A stretch of 14,871 nt of DNA from JBKJTP01 sp046590195 (GCA_046590195.1 JBKJTP010000042.1:1-14871); one strand, 5' to 3'. Counted from the first letter of the stretch, positions 1 to 8,639 are shown. Notes: a model not told the origin generated them from the sequence alone. Made by a program: numbers and translations.

Positions 1-306
1 GAATATCTTCTTCTTCAGCTCATAATTCTCTGTCGCAGCCTCGATGATAAAGTCGGAAGACTTTGCAGCAGTAGCCAGATCTGTCTGCTTCTGAATGCGG
101 CCGACTGTTGCGTCAGCATCTTCCTGCGTGAGCGTGCCTTTCTTGACCTGTCGGCCGAGATTGTTCGTGATCGTAGTGATCGCTTTATCAAGCGCCGGTG
201 CCGAAACATCGACAAGTGTAACGCTATAACCCGACTGCGCGAAAATATGGGCAATGCCGTTGCCCATGGTACCTGCACCGATCACGGTGACGTTCGAAAT
301 GCTCAT
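1..306 (-). CDS. 3-hydroxyacyl-CoA dehydrogenase, NAD-binding N-terminus (partial)
   Basis: Reading the minus strand from an ATG at 306 gives 102 codons that stay open to the window edge, so the C-terminal part lies outside the window. The product starts with MSISNVTVIGAGTMGNGIAH. This carries the GxGxxG dinucleotide-binding motif (residues 10-15) in the form typical of 3-hydroxybutyryl/3-hydroxyacyl-CoA dehydrogenases, followed by a strand ending in VTLVD (acidic residue that would bind the NAD ribose) and, near residue 90, the family signature IIEAATEN. The family oxidises or reduces 3-hydroxyacyl-CoA with NAD(H) in beta-oxidation or C4 metabolism. A thiolase for the adjacent reaction sits 2.5 kb upstream on the same strand, which supports this role. 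No Shine-Dalgarno is visible. Only the N-terminal domain is present, so chain-length preference (short-chain hbd/paaH type against others) cannot be told. Confidence 0.93.
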   Translation of the reverse strand, partial: MSISNVTVIGAGTMGNGIAHIFAQSGYSVTLVDVSAPALDKAITTITNNLGRQVKKGTLTQEDADATVGRIQKQTDLATAAKSSDFIIEAATENYELKKKIF

Positions 307-326
307 GAGAGATCTGCTAAAAAAAA

Positions 327-1085
327 TTACTTCTTATCTGACGCCCTGCGAACACCAAGATGCATCGATGGGATTCGCAGCATCTCAAAAAATACTTTCA
401 GCGCCTGCTTTGGCGTGTACGTGATGCGGCTATCGGGATCGTGCTTCCAGTGAACCGGGAATTCCTGCACAGAGTACTTCATCTTGCGTGCTAGCCACAA
501 CACTTCCCCATCAAAGATCACGGAGCGAAGCTTGACTCGTGGGAAGATCTCATGCGCCGCCTTCTTTGTGAAGAGCTTGAAGCCGCATTGCGTATCCATG
601 AGCTTTAACCCAAGCCAGGTACGCTGCACCAATCCAAACACCTTTGCCATCTTCTCTCGAAGGAACGACTGGCGCTCCAGTAGGATCGTGTCATCAAGTG
701 CTCGTGAGCCGATCGCGATGTCAATGCCCCGATCCAGCAGATCCTCAGCGAGCTGAAGATCCTCCATCGGCACCGAGTAATCAGCGTCCATAAAGAGTAT
801 GCGATCGCCTTTGGCTGCAGTCATCCCCTTCTTTACCGCTTGACCCTTACCCTGATTCGGAGAGTAGTCGATGATCTCGAATGTAAGACCCTTCGGCAGA
901 TCGTGCAGCACTGCCTTTGAAGCATTGACCGTTTGATCCTTGCTGCCATCGTTGACAACGATGATCTCGACTTCTCTTCCTGTGTTTTCGCGTGCGAAAA
1001 ACTCGATCGTTGCACGCAAGGTTCGTGGCAAACGATCTTGTTCATTGTAGCACGGAATAACGATCGAAAGACTTGGGCGGGTCAA
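327..1085 (-). CDS. Glycosyltransferase family 2, dolichyl-phosphate-sugar synthase-like
   Basis: This 252-residue protein looks like a cytoplasmic-face GT-A glycosyltransferase of the DPM1/ALG5 group, which moves a sugar from a nucleotide sugar to a polyprenyl phosphate. Visible motifs are SIVIPCYNE at residues 7-15, VVNDGSKD near 44-51 (nucleotide binding), the metal-binding MDADYS near 98-103, and DTQCGFKLF near 163-171, which is diagnostic of this subgroup. There is no clear membrane segment. The start is TTG at 1085: an ATG a few bases upstream is out of frame and stops at once, and no other start precedes the SIVIPCYNE strand. It follows the GT-C membrane protein by 17 bases on the same strand. 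The pair suggests a lipid-linked sugar donor (this gene) used by an integral membrane transferase (the next gene). The exact sugar is unknown. Confidence 0.93.
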   Translation of the reverse strand: MTRPSLSIVIPCYNEQDRLPRTLRATIEFFARENTGREVEIIVVNDGSKDQTVNASKAVLHDLPKGLTFEIIDYSPNQGKGQAVKKGMTAAKGDRILFMDADYSVPMEDLQLAEDLLDRGIDIAIGSRALDDTILLERQSFLREKMAKVFGLVQRTWLGLKLMDTQCGFKLFTKKAAHEIFPRVKLRSVIFDGEVLWLARKMKYSVQEFPVHWKHDPDSRITYTPKQALKVFFEMLRIPSMHLGVRRASDKK

Positions 1086-1102
1086 GAGAGAATAATCATT
1101 AG

Positions 1103-2695
1103 TTAGCGTCGAACGTACGCGATCGTGCCTTGCAACGTGTCGACCGCATCGTAGTAGGTCAGAAGCAATGCTTCGATCTCCTGATACCGGTTGCGCAACA
1201 TCGATCGGCTGTCATCGAATGAATCGCCCTGCGAGGTGTACTGATCGTCGAGCTCCACCAGAATCAACTTCGGCGGGCGCTGGACCAGCGACGCGACCAA
1301 CTCCAGACGAGTAGCGTCATCGACATAACTCGGCTTGAAATGGATCGTGTTCAGATACCTGTTCGCAGGAGCGCGTCCTGTTCGCCAGTAAATATACGGG
1401 TGAAAACCGAAGATGAAGATAGAATCCGCCGCAGAAGTATTCGATAACACAAAATTCGAGACGCTATCCCCTTCGATGTAGCCGTTGGCTGGGCGCTTTT
1501 CGGACGAGACATCGATCAGGTCAGCGATCCGCGCCTGAAGCGGCACGGGTGAGCTCCAGACATAACTCAAGGTCACCATCACTATCCCCACGATCCAGGC
1601 ATTGCTGCCTCTGGGCAAAGCATCGACCTTATGAAGCGCAGTAGCGAAATGTGCCACGCCAGCGCCGATCAGGATACTGAGCCAAGGCAATGCGATCCAA
1701 TAATGATACGCGTATCCCTTGTTCTGCAATTGCACAACGAATAGCGAGAGTGCCGCTGCAATACCGAGTGTTAGCAATGACTGGTAGAGAGTAGCCTCGT
1801 ACTTGATCCTTGCGGCATGATCGAGCGACCACAAGCCCCAGCCGATCACTGCGATCACGATCCACAGGAGATCGAGATTTTGAGCGAGTGTCTTCAGATT
1901 TTCTTGAAGACTGAAGTCGCCACTATAATTCGAATCGCGATAATTGAGCGTAGCAGTGGAGCCAATGTTGATGAGATCATCAAGCGTCCCCTGCCCTTGA
2001 AGATACAGCATTTGCAATCCGAGCGCGATCGCAAAGCCTCCAAGCACTGCGAAGACCAATCGATGGCGATTTGTCTTCTGCTTCGCCGTGCTGATCCATA
2101 GCATCGCGAGCGCCAGCACCAGGAAGATACCGTTGGTGTACTTGAAGAAGATAGTGATACCGATGGCAAAACCCGCGAGACCGGCCTTGACCAACTTCTC
2201 TTTACGATCGACATCTCGCTCAGGCAGCAGCAAGAGCACGGCGAGCAGGATCCACGGCATCGTGTAGGTCTCAGGCTGCGCTGTGTTCCATGGGCCCATG
2301 ATGTAATACTGGATCACGGTCAGCAGACTCGTCATCACAGCTGCGAGCCTGCCCCATGGCGTGCCGGTCCAGAGGCGGATCGATAGCTCGAAGAGTAGCG
2401 CGATTGTGATCAAGGCAACGATGTAATCGAGCAGCCTTATCGCGAAGATCGATTCGCCAAAGAAGCCGAACGCCGCGCTGTAAGCGTAGAAGATGTTCGG
2501 TGGCTTGATATCCCAGAAGTCGATGTACGGCACGAGGCCCTTCAGCAGCGCTGAGCCACCGTAGGCGAAGGTGCCCTGATCGTATGCGAAGTCCCAGGTG
2601 AGCGTCGGCGCAAGCAGTATCGCGGCGCCAATGAGCGTCAGCAGAAAGACGGTACGCGTGGATAAACTGACGTTGTGCTTATCGAGCGACCGCAT
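1103..2695 (-). CDS. Integral membrane GT-C glycosyltransferase (GT39/ArnT/PMT-like)
   Basis: From the ATG at 2695 this is a 530-residue protein with a short cytoplasmic N-terminus and about ten hydrophobic segments in the first 400 residues, then a soluble C-terminal part. After the first membrane span comes DQGTFAYGG (Asp39) and then PYIDFWDIKPP (residues 57-66). This is the layout of the first periplasmic loop of PMT/ArnT-type GT-C enzymes, where the acidic residue is catalytic and polyprenyl-phosphate sugars are donors. The frame stays open to 2773, but those extra 26 residues (MLSNSALSLIRTF...) are translation of the AGTGCTGAGT repeat cluster, so I reject them. No Shine-Dalgarno is seen. 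The gene is followed after 17 bases by the GT2 gene, very probably one operon. The acceptor may be lipid, glycan or protein. Confidence 0.88.
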   Translation of the reverse strand: MRSLDKHNVSLSTRTVFLLTLIGAAILLAPTLTWDFAYDQGTFAYGGSALLKGLVPYIDFWDIKPPNIFYAYSAAFGFFGESIFAIRLLDYIVALITIALLFELSIRLWTGTPWGRLAAVMTSLLTVIQYYIMGPWNTAQPETYTMPWILLAVLLLLPERDVDRKEKLVKAGLAGFAIGITIFFKYTNGIFLVLALAMLWISTAKQKTNRHRLVFAVLGGFAIALGLQMLYLQGQGTLDDLINIGSTATLNYRDSNYSGDFSLQENLKTLAQNLDLLWIVIAVIGWGLWSLDHAARIKYEATLYQSLLTLGIAAALSLFVVQLQNKGYAYHYWIALPWLSILIGAGVAHFATALHKVDALPRGSNAWIVGIVMVTLSYVWSSPVPLQARIADLIDVSSEKRPANGYIEGDSVSNFVLSNTSAADSIFIFGFHPYIYWRTGRAPANRYLNTIHFKPSYVDDATRLELVASLVQRPPKLILVELDDQYTSQGDSFDDSRSMLRNRYQEIEALLLTYYDAVDTLQGTIAYVRR

Positions 2696-2699
2696 TGTT

Positions 2700-2782
2700 A
2701 AGTGCTGAGTGCTGAGTTGAAAGTACTGAGTGAGGAAGGTGCGGATGAGGCTGAGTGCTGAATTACTCAGCACTCAGCACTT
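2700..2782. repeat. AGTGCTGAGT inverted-repeat cluster
   Basis: AAGTGCTGAGTGCTGAGT at 2700-2717 is matched by its exact reverse complement at 2765-2782 (18 bases). Inside lies a second hairpin: CTGAGTGCTGA at 2751-2761 and its complement at 2767-2777 with a five-base loop. Degenerate units (AGTACTGAGTG) fill the space between. The cluster lies between the thiolase stop and the GT-C gene start. A 12-base unit, TAAGTGCTGAGT, recurs at 11584-11595 in another intergenic region. This behaves like a short interspersed intergenic repeat and not like coding sequence. Confidence 0.85.
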
Positions 2783-2800
2783 TCATCTCAGCACTAAAAA

Positions 2801-3976
2801 CTATACTCTCTCAATGATGATCGATGTCGCCTCGCCGCCACCGATGCAGATCGATGCAAGACCGAAGCGCTTGTTGTTCTTTTCGAGCGCTGTCATCAGC
2901 GTGAGCACGATGCGCGCACCGCTTGCACCGATCGGATGACCAAGCGCGATAGCACCGCCAAGCACGTTCAGTTTCTCAAGCGGGATGTTTAGCTTATCCT
3001 TCGCAACGAGTGACACAACAGCAAAAGCTTCGTTGATCTCGAACAGGTCGATCTGATCGATCGTCATGTTCGCGCGCTTCAGCACACCTTCGATAGATTT
3101 GATCGGAGCAGTCGTGAAATACTTCGGATCTTGTGCATGCGACCAGTAGGCAACGATCCGTGCACCGATCGTATAGCCCTTCTCCTTCGCGGTCTCTTCG
3201 CTTGTCAGGATGAGCGCTGCTGCGCCATCATTGATCGAGCTGGCATTCGCTGCTGTGATCGTGCCGTCCTTCTTGAATACAGGCTTGAGCGTCGGGATCT
3301 TGTCGTATTTTACCTTGCGCGGGTTCTCGTCTTCCGATACTTCAACTGTTTCCTTGCCCTTCTGCACTGTCACCGGAGCGATCTCGCTCCTGAACGTGCC
3401 GTTATCCATCGACTCGTTCGCAAGCTTGAAGCTTCGGATCGCGAATTCGTCCTGCGACTCGCGCGGCACCGCACACTCATCGACGCAGATCTCTGCTGCA
3501 TTGCCCATGTGGAAATCGCTGTACGGATCCCAGAGACCATCCTTGATCATCGAATCCACGAGTTGACCATTACCCATCTTGTAACCCGATCGAGCCTTCT
3601 CGAGAAGGTACGGCGAGTTCGACATCGACTCCATTCCGCCCGCGACAACGATATCCGCATCGCCAAGCATGATCGCCTGCGCTGCCGACATTACTGCCTT
3701 CATACCGGATCCGCAAACCTTATTGACCGTCGTGCAAGGGACCGAGTTCGGGATACCCGCCCCGAGCGCCGCCTGACGTGCAGGCGCCTGTCCGACGCCT
3801 GCTGGCAATACGCAACCCATAAAGACCTCGCTTACGTCCTCTGGCTTGACCCCCGATTTTTGGAGTGCGGCCGCTATCGCGGTCGATCCGAGCTTTGTAG
3901 CAGACACATCGGCGAGAGAGCCCATAAAGGTACCGATCGGCGTACGGGCACCCTTGAGAATAACAGGTTGGCGCAT
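2801..3976 (-). CDS. Acetyl-CoA acetyltransferase (thiolase)
   Basis: The 391-residue product has the full length and all motifs of biosynthetic/degradative thiolases, which condense two acetyl-CoA to acetoacetyl-CoA or run the reverse thiolysis in the cytoplasm. The acyl-accepting cysteine is Cys88 in NKVCGSGMKA, the NEAF motif is at 315-318, the catalytic His347 lies in GHPIGASGAR, and the second active-site Cys377 in CIGGGEA near the C-terminus. The start ATG at 3976 gives the standard N-terminus (PVILKGARTPIGTF). No Shine-Dalgarno is visible. With the dehydrogenase at 1-306 it would form consecutive steps (acetyl-CoA, acetoacetyl-CoA, 3-hydroxybutyryl-CoA), although two glycosyltransferase genes now separate them. 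AtoB/ThlA-type activity is likely; a broader 3-ketoacyl-CoA range is possible. Confidence 0.96.
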   Translation of the reverse strand: MRQPVILKGARTPIGTFMGSLADVSATKLGSTAIAAALQKSGVKPEDVSEVFMGCVLPAGVGQAPARQAALGAGIPNSVPCTTVNKVCGSGMKAVMSAAQAIMLGDADIVVAGGMESMSNSPYLLEKARSGYKMGNGQLVDSMIKDGLWDPYSDFHMGNAAEICVDECAVPRESQDEFAIRSFKLANESMDNGTFRSEIAPVTVQKGKETVEVSEDENPRKVKYDKIPTLKPVFKKDGTITAANASSINDGAAALILTSEETAKEKGYTIGARIVAYWSHAQDPKYFTTAPIKSIEGVLKRANMTIDQIDLFEINEAFAVVSLVAKDKLNIPLEKLNVLGGAIALGHPIGASGARIVLTLMTALEKNNKRFGLASICIGGGEATSIIIERV

Positions 3977-4121
3977 TGGGAGTAGAATTTTGATTTGAGG
4001 CCAGAAGGAGGCGATATTAGTCGGGCACGAAAACGTTGAGTCTACAGGCTGGGTTTCGATTAAGCTGCGGATCGATCTCGGTCGATATCTATCGGGTCCA
4101 GCACCTAACTAGCTTTGATGA

Positions 4122-4493
4122 ATGGGTTATTTTGACAAATTGGCTGATTTTGTGCGCATCGCGACTGATGAGCCCGATGCAGATGTGTATCTGCTGTTAG
4201 CGTATGATGCCGATAATAGGATCAATGCTAGAGTCGATGCAGCATGGGAGAAGGGCGAGTTCATGCGCGAGTTCTTTATCGCAGATTTAGACCGTACGTA
4301 CACTGCACGTGGTGAGGTGGGATATCTATTGCTCACGCACCAGCCACCCAGTAACAATGTGAAACAGGTCGCTGCTTATGATAGCTTCGACCTATGGTCA
4401 ACAATTGAGGTTTTAGCTTGGAGAGAATTTAATCTTCGTGTCGAAGACACTCTTGAGTCATGGCCAAGCTATAGAATCATTGGACAAGGTTAA
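4122..4493 (+). CDS. Hypothetical protein, 123 residues
   Basis: I do not recognise this family. The ATG at 4122 is preceded directly by an in-frame TGA, so the start cannot be extended. The product is acidic and soluble, with no signal peptide or membrane span. It has a strand-like segment (VYLLLAYDADNRINARV), a helix (AAWEKGEFMREFFIADLD) and a WSTIEVLAWREFNLRVED stretch, so a small mixed alpha/beta fold is likely. Codon use differs from the flanking genes, with more TTA, AGG and AGA codons and a more AT-rich texture, which hints at a transferred gene. It is divergent from the thiolase (145 bases between starts), and its stop overlaps the stop of the convergent esterase in the four bases TTAA. 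No Shine-Dalgarno is seen. The complete frame supports a real gene; its function is unknown. Confidence 0.65.
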   Translation: MGYFDKLADFVRIATDEPDADVYLLLAYDADNRINARVDAAWEKGEFMREFFIADLDRTYTARGEVGYLLLTHQPPSNNVKQVAAYDSFDLWSTIEVLAWREFNLRVEDTLESWPSYRIIGQG

Positions 4494-5596
4494 TCTTTAC
4501 TCACCAACCACCGCACGATATCGCTATATTTATTCCGCCAGTTGCCCCAGTTGTGGGATTCGATCGTCTCGCGGTAGGTGACGTCGTAGCCTTTGTCTTG
4601 AAGCACTGCGAGCATTTTGCGTGACTCTACTTCTGCATCGTTGACCGTACCAGTGTGCATGTACCAGCGCAGCGGAAGCTTGCGCATCTTCTCGTAGTGC
4701 CTGATCATCTCCTCTTTCTGATACCAGAACGAAGGCGATTGCACAGCGATGTTACCGAAGATGCGAGGATGGATGAGGCCGAGCTGCGCTGAGAGCAATC
4801 CGCCTAGTGACGCGCCGAGAGTCCCGCGCTTCTGTGGCGTCGCTTTTACTCCTAGCTTCTTCTCAACGAACGGCACCAGCGTTTGAGCGATCCAATTTGA
4901 GTATTGCGCATTAAGCATATACTCTTTGTTGCGCTCCATGGGTGGCACCATCACGACGACACAATGCGGCGTGTGTGGCTCGAAGTGATAGAGATTGTCA
5001 AGGATCGTTGGCACACGGCCAACCGTGATCACCTCTGCGCCATCATGCACATAGAGGATGTGCGCACCTGCATATCGCTTGAGCGTGTTTGGTGTATAGA
5101 TGCGTACGGGTCGCGAGAACTCCTGATTACGATAGCCATTCGGCACGATGAACTCGCGCATTCTCCCCTGCGGGATCTCGAACTCGTGAAGCTTGATGTA
5201 AGGGTCATCGTGGTAGCCCGGCATTCTGAGCGTTGTGTTCGCTCCGAAGACCTCGCGCTCGACGGCTGGGTTGAGCGGATCGTTGTGTGACTCTTTCCCA
5301 TCCATCACAAAGCGATATGCAAATCGCGACTCGAAGGCAAACGTCCGCTTGAGCAGCCAGACGTGGGCATGCAGATTGAGCCGCTTCATTTTGTCGATGC
5401 TCGGGTCCCAGCCGTTCCAATCGCCGACGACACTCACGTGGCTCGCCAGACTCTCGACGATGAAGTATGCCTCCGCCCCACGAATGACCGGCGTGGTCAT
5501 GTGCCCTAGGGCATGCATCAGCGCACGCTCCGCTTTCTTCACGTCGGCCAGACGCTTTGCTTTTTCGAGTGCGGTGATGAGTTTATCGATCTGCAT
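4490..5596 (-). CDS. Esterase (enterochelin-esterase/esterase D type) with N-terminal CBM48-like domain
   Basis: From the ATG at 5596 this is 368 residues. Residues about 35-125 resemble an early-set glycogen-binding/CBM48-type domain (VSVVGDWNGWDP, FAYRFVMDGKESHNDPLN). The rest is an alpha/beta hydrolase of the Fes/IroE/esterase D group: a strand with ILYVHDG, the nucleophile Ser263 in GASLGG, the likely acid Asp320 in GTVNDAE, and His348 in ESHNWGNW. Such enzymes cleave esters of siderophores or feruloyl/acetyl groups on carbohydrates; the substrate cannot be read here. I see no signal peptide, so a cytoplasmic location is likely. A TTG at 5611 would add five residues, but the ATG is preferred. 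The stop overlaps that of the convergent 123-residue gene. No siderophore genes are nearby. Confidence 0.88.
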   Translation of the reverse strand: MQIDKLITALEKAKRLADVKKAERALMHALGHMTTPVIRGAEAYFIVESLASHVSVVGDWNGWDPSIDKMKRLNLHAHVWLLKRTFAFESRFAYRFVMDGKESHNDPLNPAVEREVFGANTTLRMPGYHDDPYIKLHEFEIPQGRMREFIVPNGYRNQEFSRPVRIYTPNTLKRYAGAHILYVHDGAEVITVGRVPTILDNLYHFEPHTPHCVVVMVPPMERNKEYMLNAQYSNWIAQTLVPFVEKKLGVKATPQKRGTLGASLGGLLSAQLGLIHPRIFGNIAVQSPSFWYQKEEMIRHYEKMRKLPLRWYMHTGTVNDAEVESRKMLAVLQDKGYDVTYRETIESHNWGNWRNKYSDIVRWLVSKD

Positions 5597-5624
5597 TAAA
5601 TGGGTGAGCAAAGAGCTATAAACA

Positions 5625-5803
5625 TGTCATCCCGAGCGTAGCGGAAGTCGCTTTAGCGACGACGCGGAGTCGAGGGACCTCCCGGCTGAGAGAAGCTCTC
5701 CAACGAGTAGACTGATAGCGTCCACTCTATCGCGACCAATTTCTCTGCCGGGAGGTCCCTCGACTCCGTGCTCACTTCGTTTCGCACTTCGCTCGGGATG
5801 ACA
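5625..5803. repeat. 179-base imperfect palindromic element
   Basis: The outer arms TGTCATCCCGAGCG (5625-5638) and their exact complement (5790-5803) enclose a second pair of perfect 21-base arms at 5665-5685 and 5748-5768 (core GAGTCGAGGGACCTCCC). The stem continues inward with one bulge (TGAGAGAA against TTCTCTG). The element fills most of the gap between the divergent esterase and peptidase genes. Two overlapping minus-strand reading frames here are by-products of the palindrome. It would fold as one long hairpin in either transcript and resembles palindromic intergenic repeats of REP/MITE type. Confidence 0.88.
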
Positions 5804-5837
5804 ATCCTTGACGCACGGAGTGGAGACATTACTGCCG

Positions 5838-5845
5838 TAATTTTG
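5838..5845 (+). promoter_or_regulatory. Candidate -7 promoter element (TAATTTTG)
   Basis: TAATTTTG matches the Bacteroidetes -7 consensus TAnnTTTG and lies 25 bases before the M20 peptidase ATG, which would give a short leader. No TTG is found at the usual spacing upstream, because the -33 position falls just after the palindromic element. It is therefore only a candidate. Confidence 0.35.
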
Positions 5846-5870
5846 CACAGATTAGAACAACACCAGATCC

Positions 5871-7240
<1,370 letters not shown>

Positions 7241-7244
<4 letters not shown>

Positions 7245-7340
7245 AGACGCGCTACAGCGCGTCTCCTGCGAGTTCTCAGGCAACCACCGACATCTCAGTA
7301 TTCCGAAATATTCATGAGACGCGCTGTAGCGCGTCTCTAC
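7241..7340. repeat. Paired self-palindromic repeat (100 bases)
   Basis: Two 25-base copies, at 7241-7265 and 7316-7340, are exact reverse complements of each other. Each is also itself a hairpin, GAGACGCGCT and AGCGCGTCTC separated by two bases (AC in one, GT in the other). The 50 bases between them show no further structure. The left copy supplies the TAG stop of the peptidase, and the right copy ends three bases before the sirtuin ATG. GTAGAGACG-type palindromes of this form occur as interspersed repeats in unrelated bacteria (from memory). In RNA it would form two separate hairpins or one long stem. Confidence 0.9.
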
Positions 7341-7343
7341 ATT

Positions 7344-8078
7344 ATGGATCTTCGAGAGAGACTAAAGAACGCCACCCGCATCGCCGTGCTCACCGGCGCG
7401 GGTATCTCCGCGGAGTCCGGTGTAGCTACCTTCCGCTCTCCGGACGGCTTATGGTCAAAGTTCAAACCAGAAGAGCTTGCTAACATGGATGCGTTCATGC
7501 GCAATACTGAGCTTGTGTGGGAGTGGTATGAACATAGACGCAAGGTGGTCGAAGCAGCAAAGCCCAATGCTGGGCATCTCGCGCTGGTCGAGATGGAGAA
7601 GTATTTCGAGCGAGTCGACATCATCACACAGAACGTCGATGGACTACATACTCGTGCAGGCTCGACGCGTGTACACGAACTGCATGGTTCGCTTCGAGAT
7701 CATCGCTGTCTTGATTGCGGCAAGCCCTATGATCTCAAAGATGATGAGGCTGGCGTGCCGAAGTGTCCGCATTGCGGCGGCATCATTAGGCCGGGTGTCG
7801 TCTGGTTTGGCGAGATGCTGCAAGAAAAGCCGTGGGACAACAGCGAATCCGCAGCGAAGCAATGCGAGATCTTTATGACGGTCGGAACGAGTGCGCTCGT
7901 CGTGCCCGCTGCATATCTCCCCTATACTTCTGCATCGGCCGGTGCGTATGTCATCGAGATCAATCCCGAAGAGACCGAGTTCACGCGCTTTGCAGATCTA
8001 TCGCTGCGAGGTGCGGCAGGAGTAGAATTACCAAAGCTACTTGAGATGATCAAGCAGGTGAAAGCGAAACCGGCTTAG
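7344..8078 (+). CDS. cobB: Sirtuin NAD-dependent protein deacylase (CobB/SIRT5-like)
   Basis: The 244-residue product is a complete Sir2 enzyme that removes acyl groups from lysine using NAD. It shows GAGISAESGVATFRS (residues 18-32, NAD binding), TQNVDGLHTRAG (95-106), the catalytic His114 in HELHGS, four zinc cysteines at 122, 125, 141 and 144 (CLDC and CPHC), and the downstream MTVGTSALVVPAA. The Y-x-x-R motif of class III sirtuins (Tyr62, Arg65 in WYEHRR) is present, which by family knowledge favours succinyl- or malonyl-lysine over acetyl-lysine. The frame is open from 7314, but those ten residues are translated palindromic repeat, so the ATG at 7344 is chosen. No Shine-Dalgarno precedes it. 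Its stop overlaps that of the convergent TerB-like gene by four bases. Confidence 0.95.
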   Translation: MDLRERLKNATRIAVLTGAGISAESGVATFRSPDGLWSKFKPEELANMDAFMRNTELVWEWYEHRRKVVEAAKPNAGHLALVEMEKYFERVDIITQNVDGLHTRAGSTRVHELHGSLRDHRCLDCGKPYDLKDDEAGVPKCPHCGGIIRPGVVWFGEMLQEKPWDNSESAAKQCEIFMTVGTSALVVPAAYLPYTSASAGAYVIEINPEETEFTRFADLSLRGAAGVELPKLLEMIKQVKAKPA

Positions 8079-8620
8079 TCCTTGGTGCGGCTGATAAGGT
8101 GAATGCCTTCAGCAGTGCTACCGAGCTTTAGCGTCTTGGCGATCTCGACGAGGATGTGTTCTTCCTCATCGGTGATGTTGTTGATCTTGAGCAATCCGCC
8201 TGAGGCCTTCGCGGCTTCGTAGCAATACTTCGCGATGAGCGACCGTATCTTATGCGAGGATACTTCATCCAGCCGATCGAGCGACGCCGCAAGGATCTCG
8301 CGGGACTGACGGAATTGCTCTCGGGACCAGACGCCTGAAATAAAAGGCACCATGCCCATCTCGGTACCGATCTCCTCCAGATTCTCCCGTGACGTGAGCT
8401 CAAGGTTCTGCTCCAGCTGGTCGATCAGCTCCTCGACGACCTCGAACTCCCCGGTCGTTGTTGCACCGTCAGTCATGGTGACCTCGATCAGGGAGGCCAG
8501 GATCATCGCGCCAAGCACCGCGCGGCGCTCGGAGGTGGTCTCAGGGGTGCTCAGGCCGATCGCGGGTAATGCGGCCAGCTCTTCAATTGTGTAAAAATCG
8601 GGACGTGAAAGGGCTTCCAT
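8075..8620 (-). CDS. TerB-like helical protein (putative)
   Basis: From the ATG at 8620 this is a 181-residue, largely helical, acidic protein with no signal or membrane segment. Two stretches, MILASLIEVTMTDGATTTGEFEVVEELI and YEAAKASGGLLKINNITDEEEHILVEIAKTL (shown here split by intervening helices), resemble the paired DG..(S/T)..E..(I/L) segments of TerB-type domains, a fold linked to tellurite resistance and stress proteins. This is my inference from pattern, not a firm match. The frame is open to a GTG at 8719, but the added residues overlap a direct repeat and an inverted repeat and leave almost no room for the divergent promoter, so I prefer the ATG. The gene ends overlapping the sirtuin stop. 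Its role is unknown. Confidence 0.72.
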   Translation of the reverse strand: MEALSRPDFYTIEELAALPAIGLSTPETTSERRAVLGAMILASLIEVTMTDGATTTGEFEVVEELIDQLEQNLELTSRENLEEIGTEMGMVPFISGVWSREQFRQSREILAASLDRLDEVSSHKIRSLIAKYCYEAAKASGGLLKINNITDEEEHILVEIAKTLKLGSTAEGIHLISRTKD

Positions 8621-8639
8621 TGCGTTGAGTATTGCCGCC

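Noticed and set aside
2696..2773. A 26-residue N-terminal extension of the GT-C glycosyltransferase.
   Set aside because: It is translation of the AGTGCTGAGT repeat cluster; the ATG at 2695 gives a normal N-terminus before the first membrane span.
3131..3985. A 284-codon open frame antisense to the thiolase.
   Set aside because: It is the mirror of a strongly biased coding strand; the thiolase has all catalytic motifs, while this frame gives an Arg/Leu/Cys-rich product with no recognisable domain.
4110..4117. TAGCTTTG, a perfect TAnnTTTG match before the 123-residue gene.
   Set aside because: It ends four bases before the ATG, so transcription would start inside the gene, and no TTG lies at the -33 position.
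7314..7343. A ten-residue N-terminal extension of the sirtuin.
   Set aside because: It is translated palindromic repeat; the ATG at 7344 gives the usual sirtuin N-terminus.
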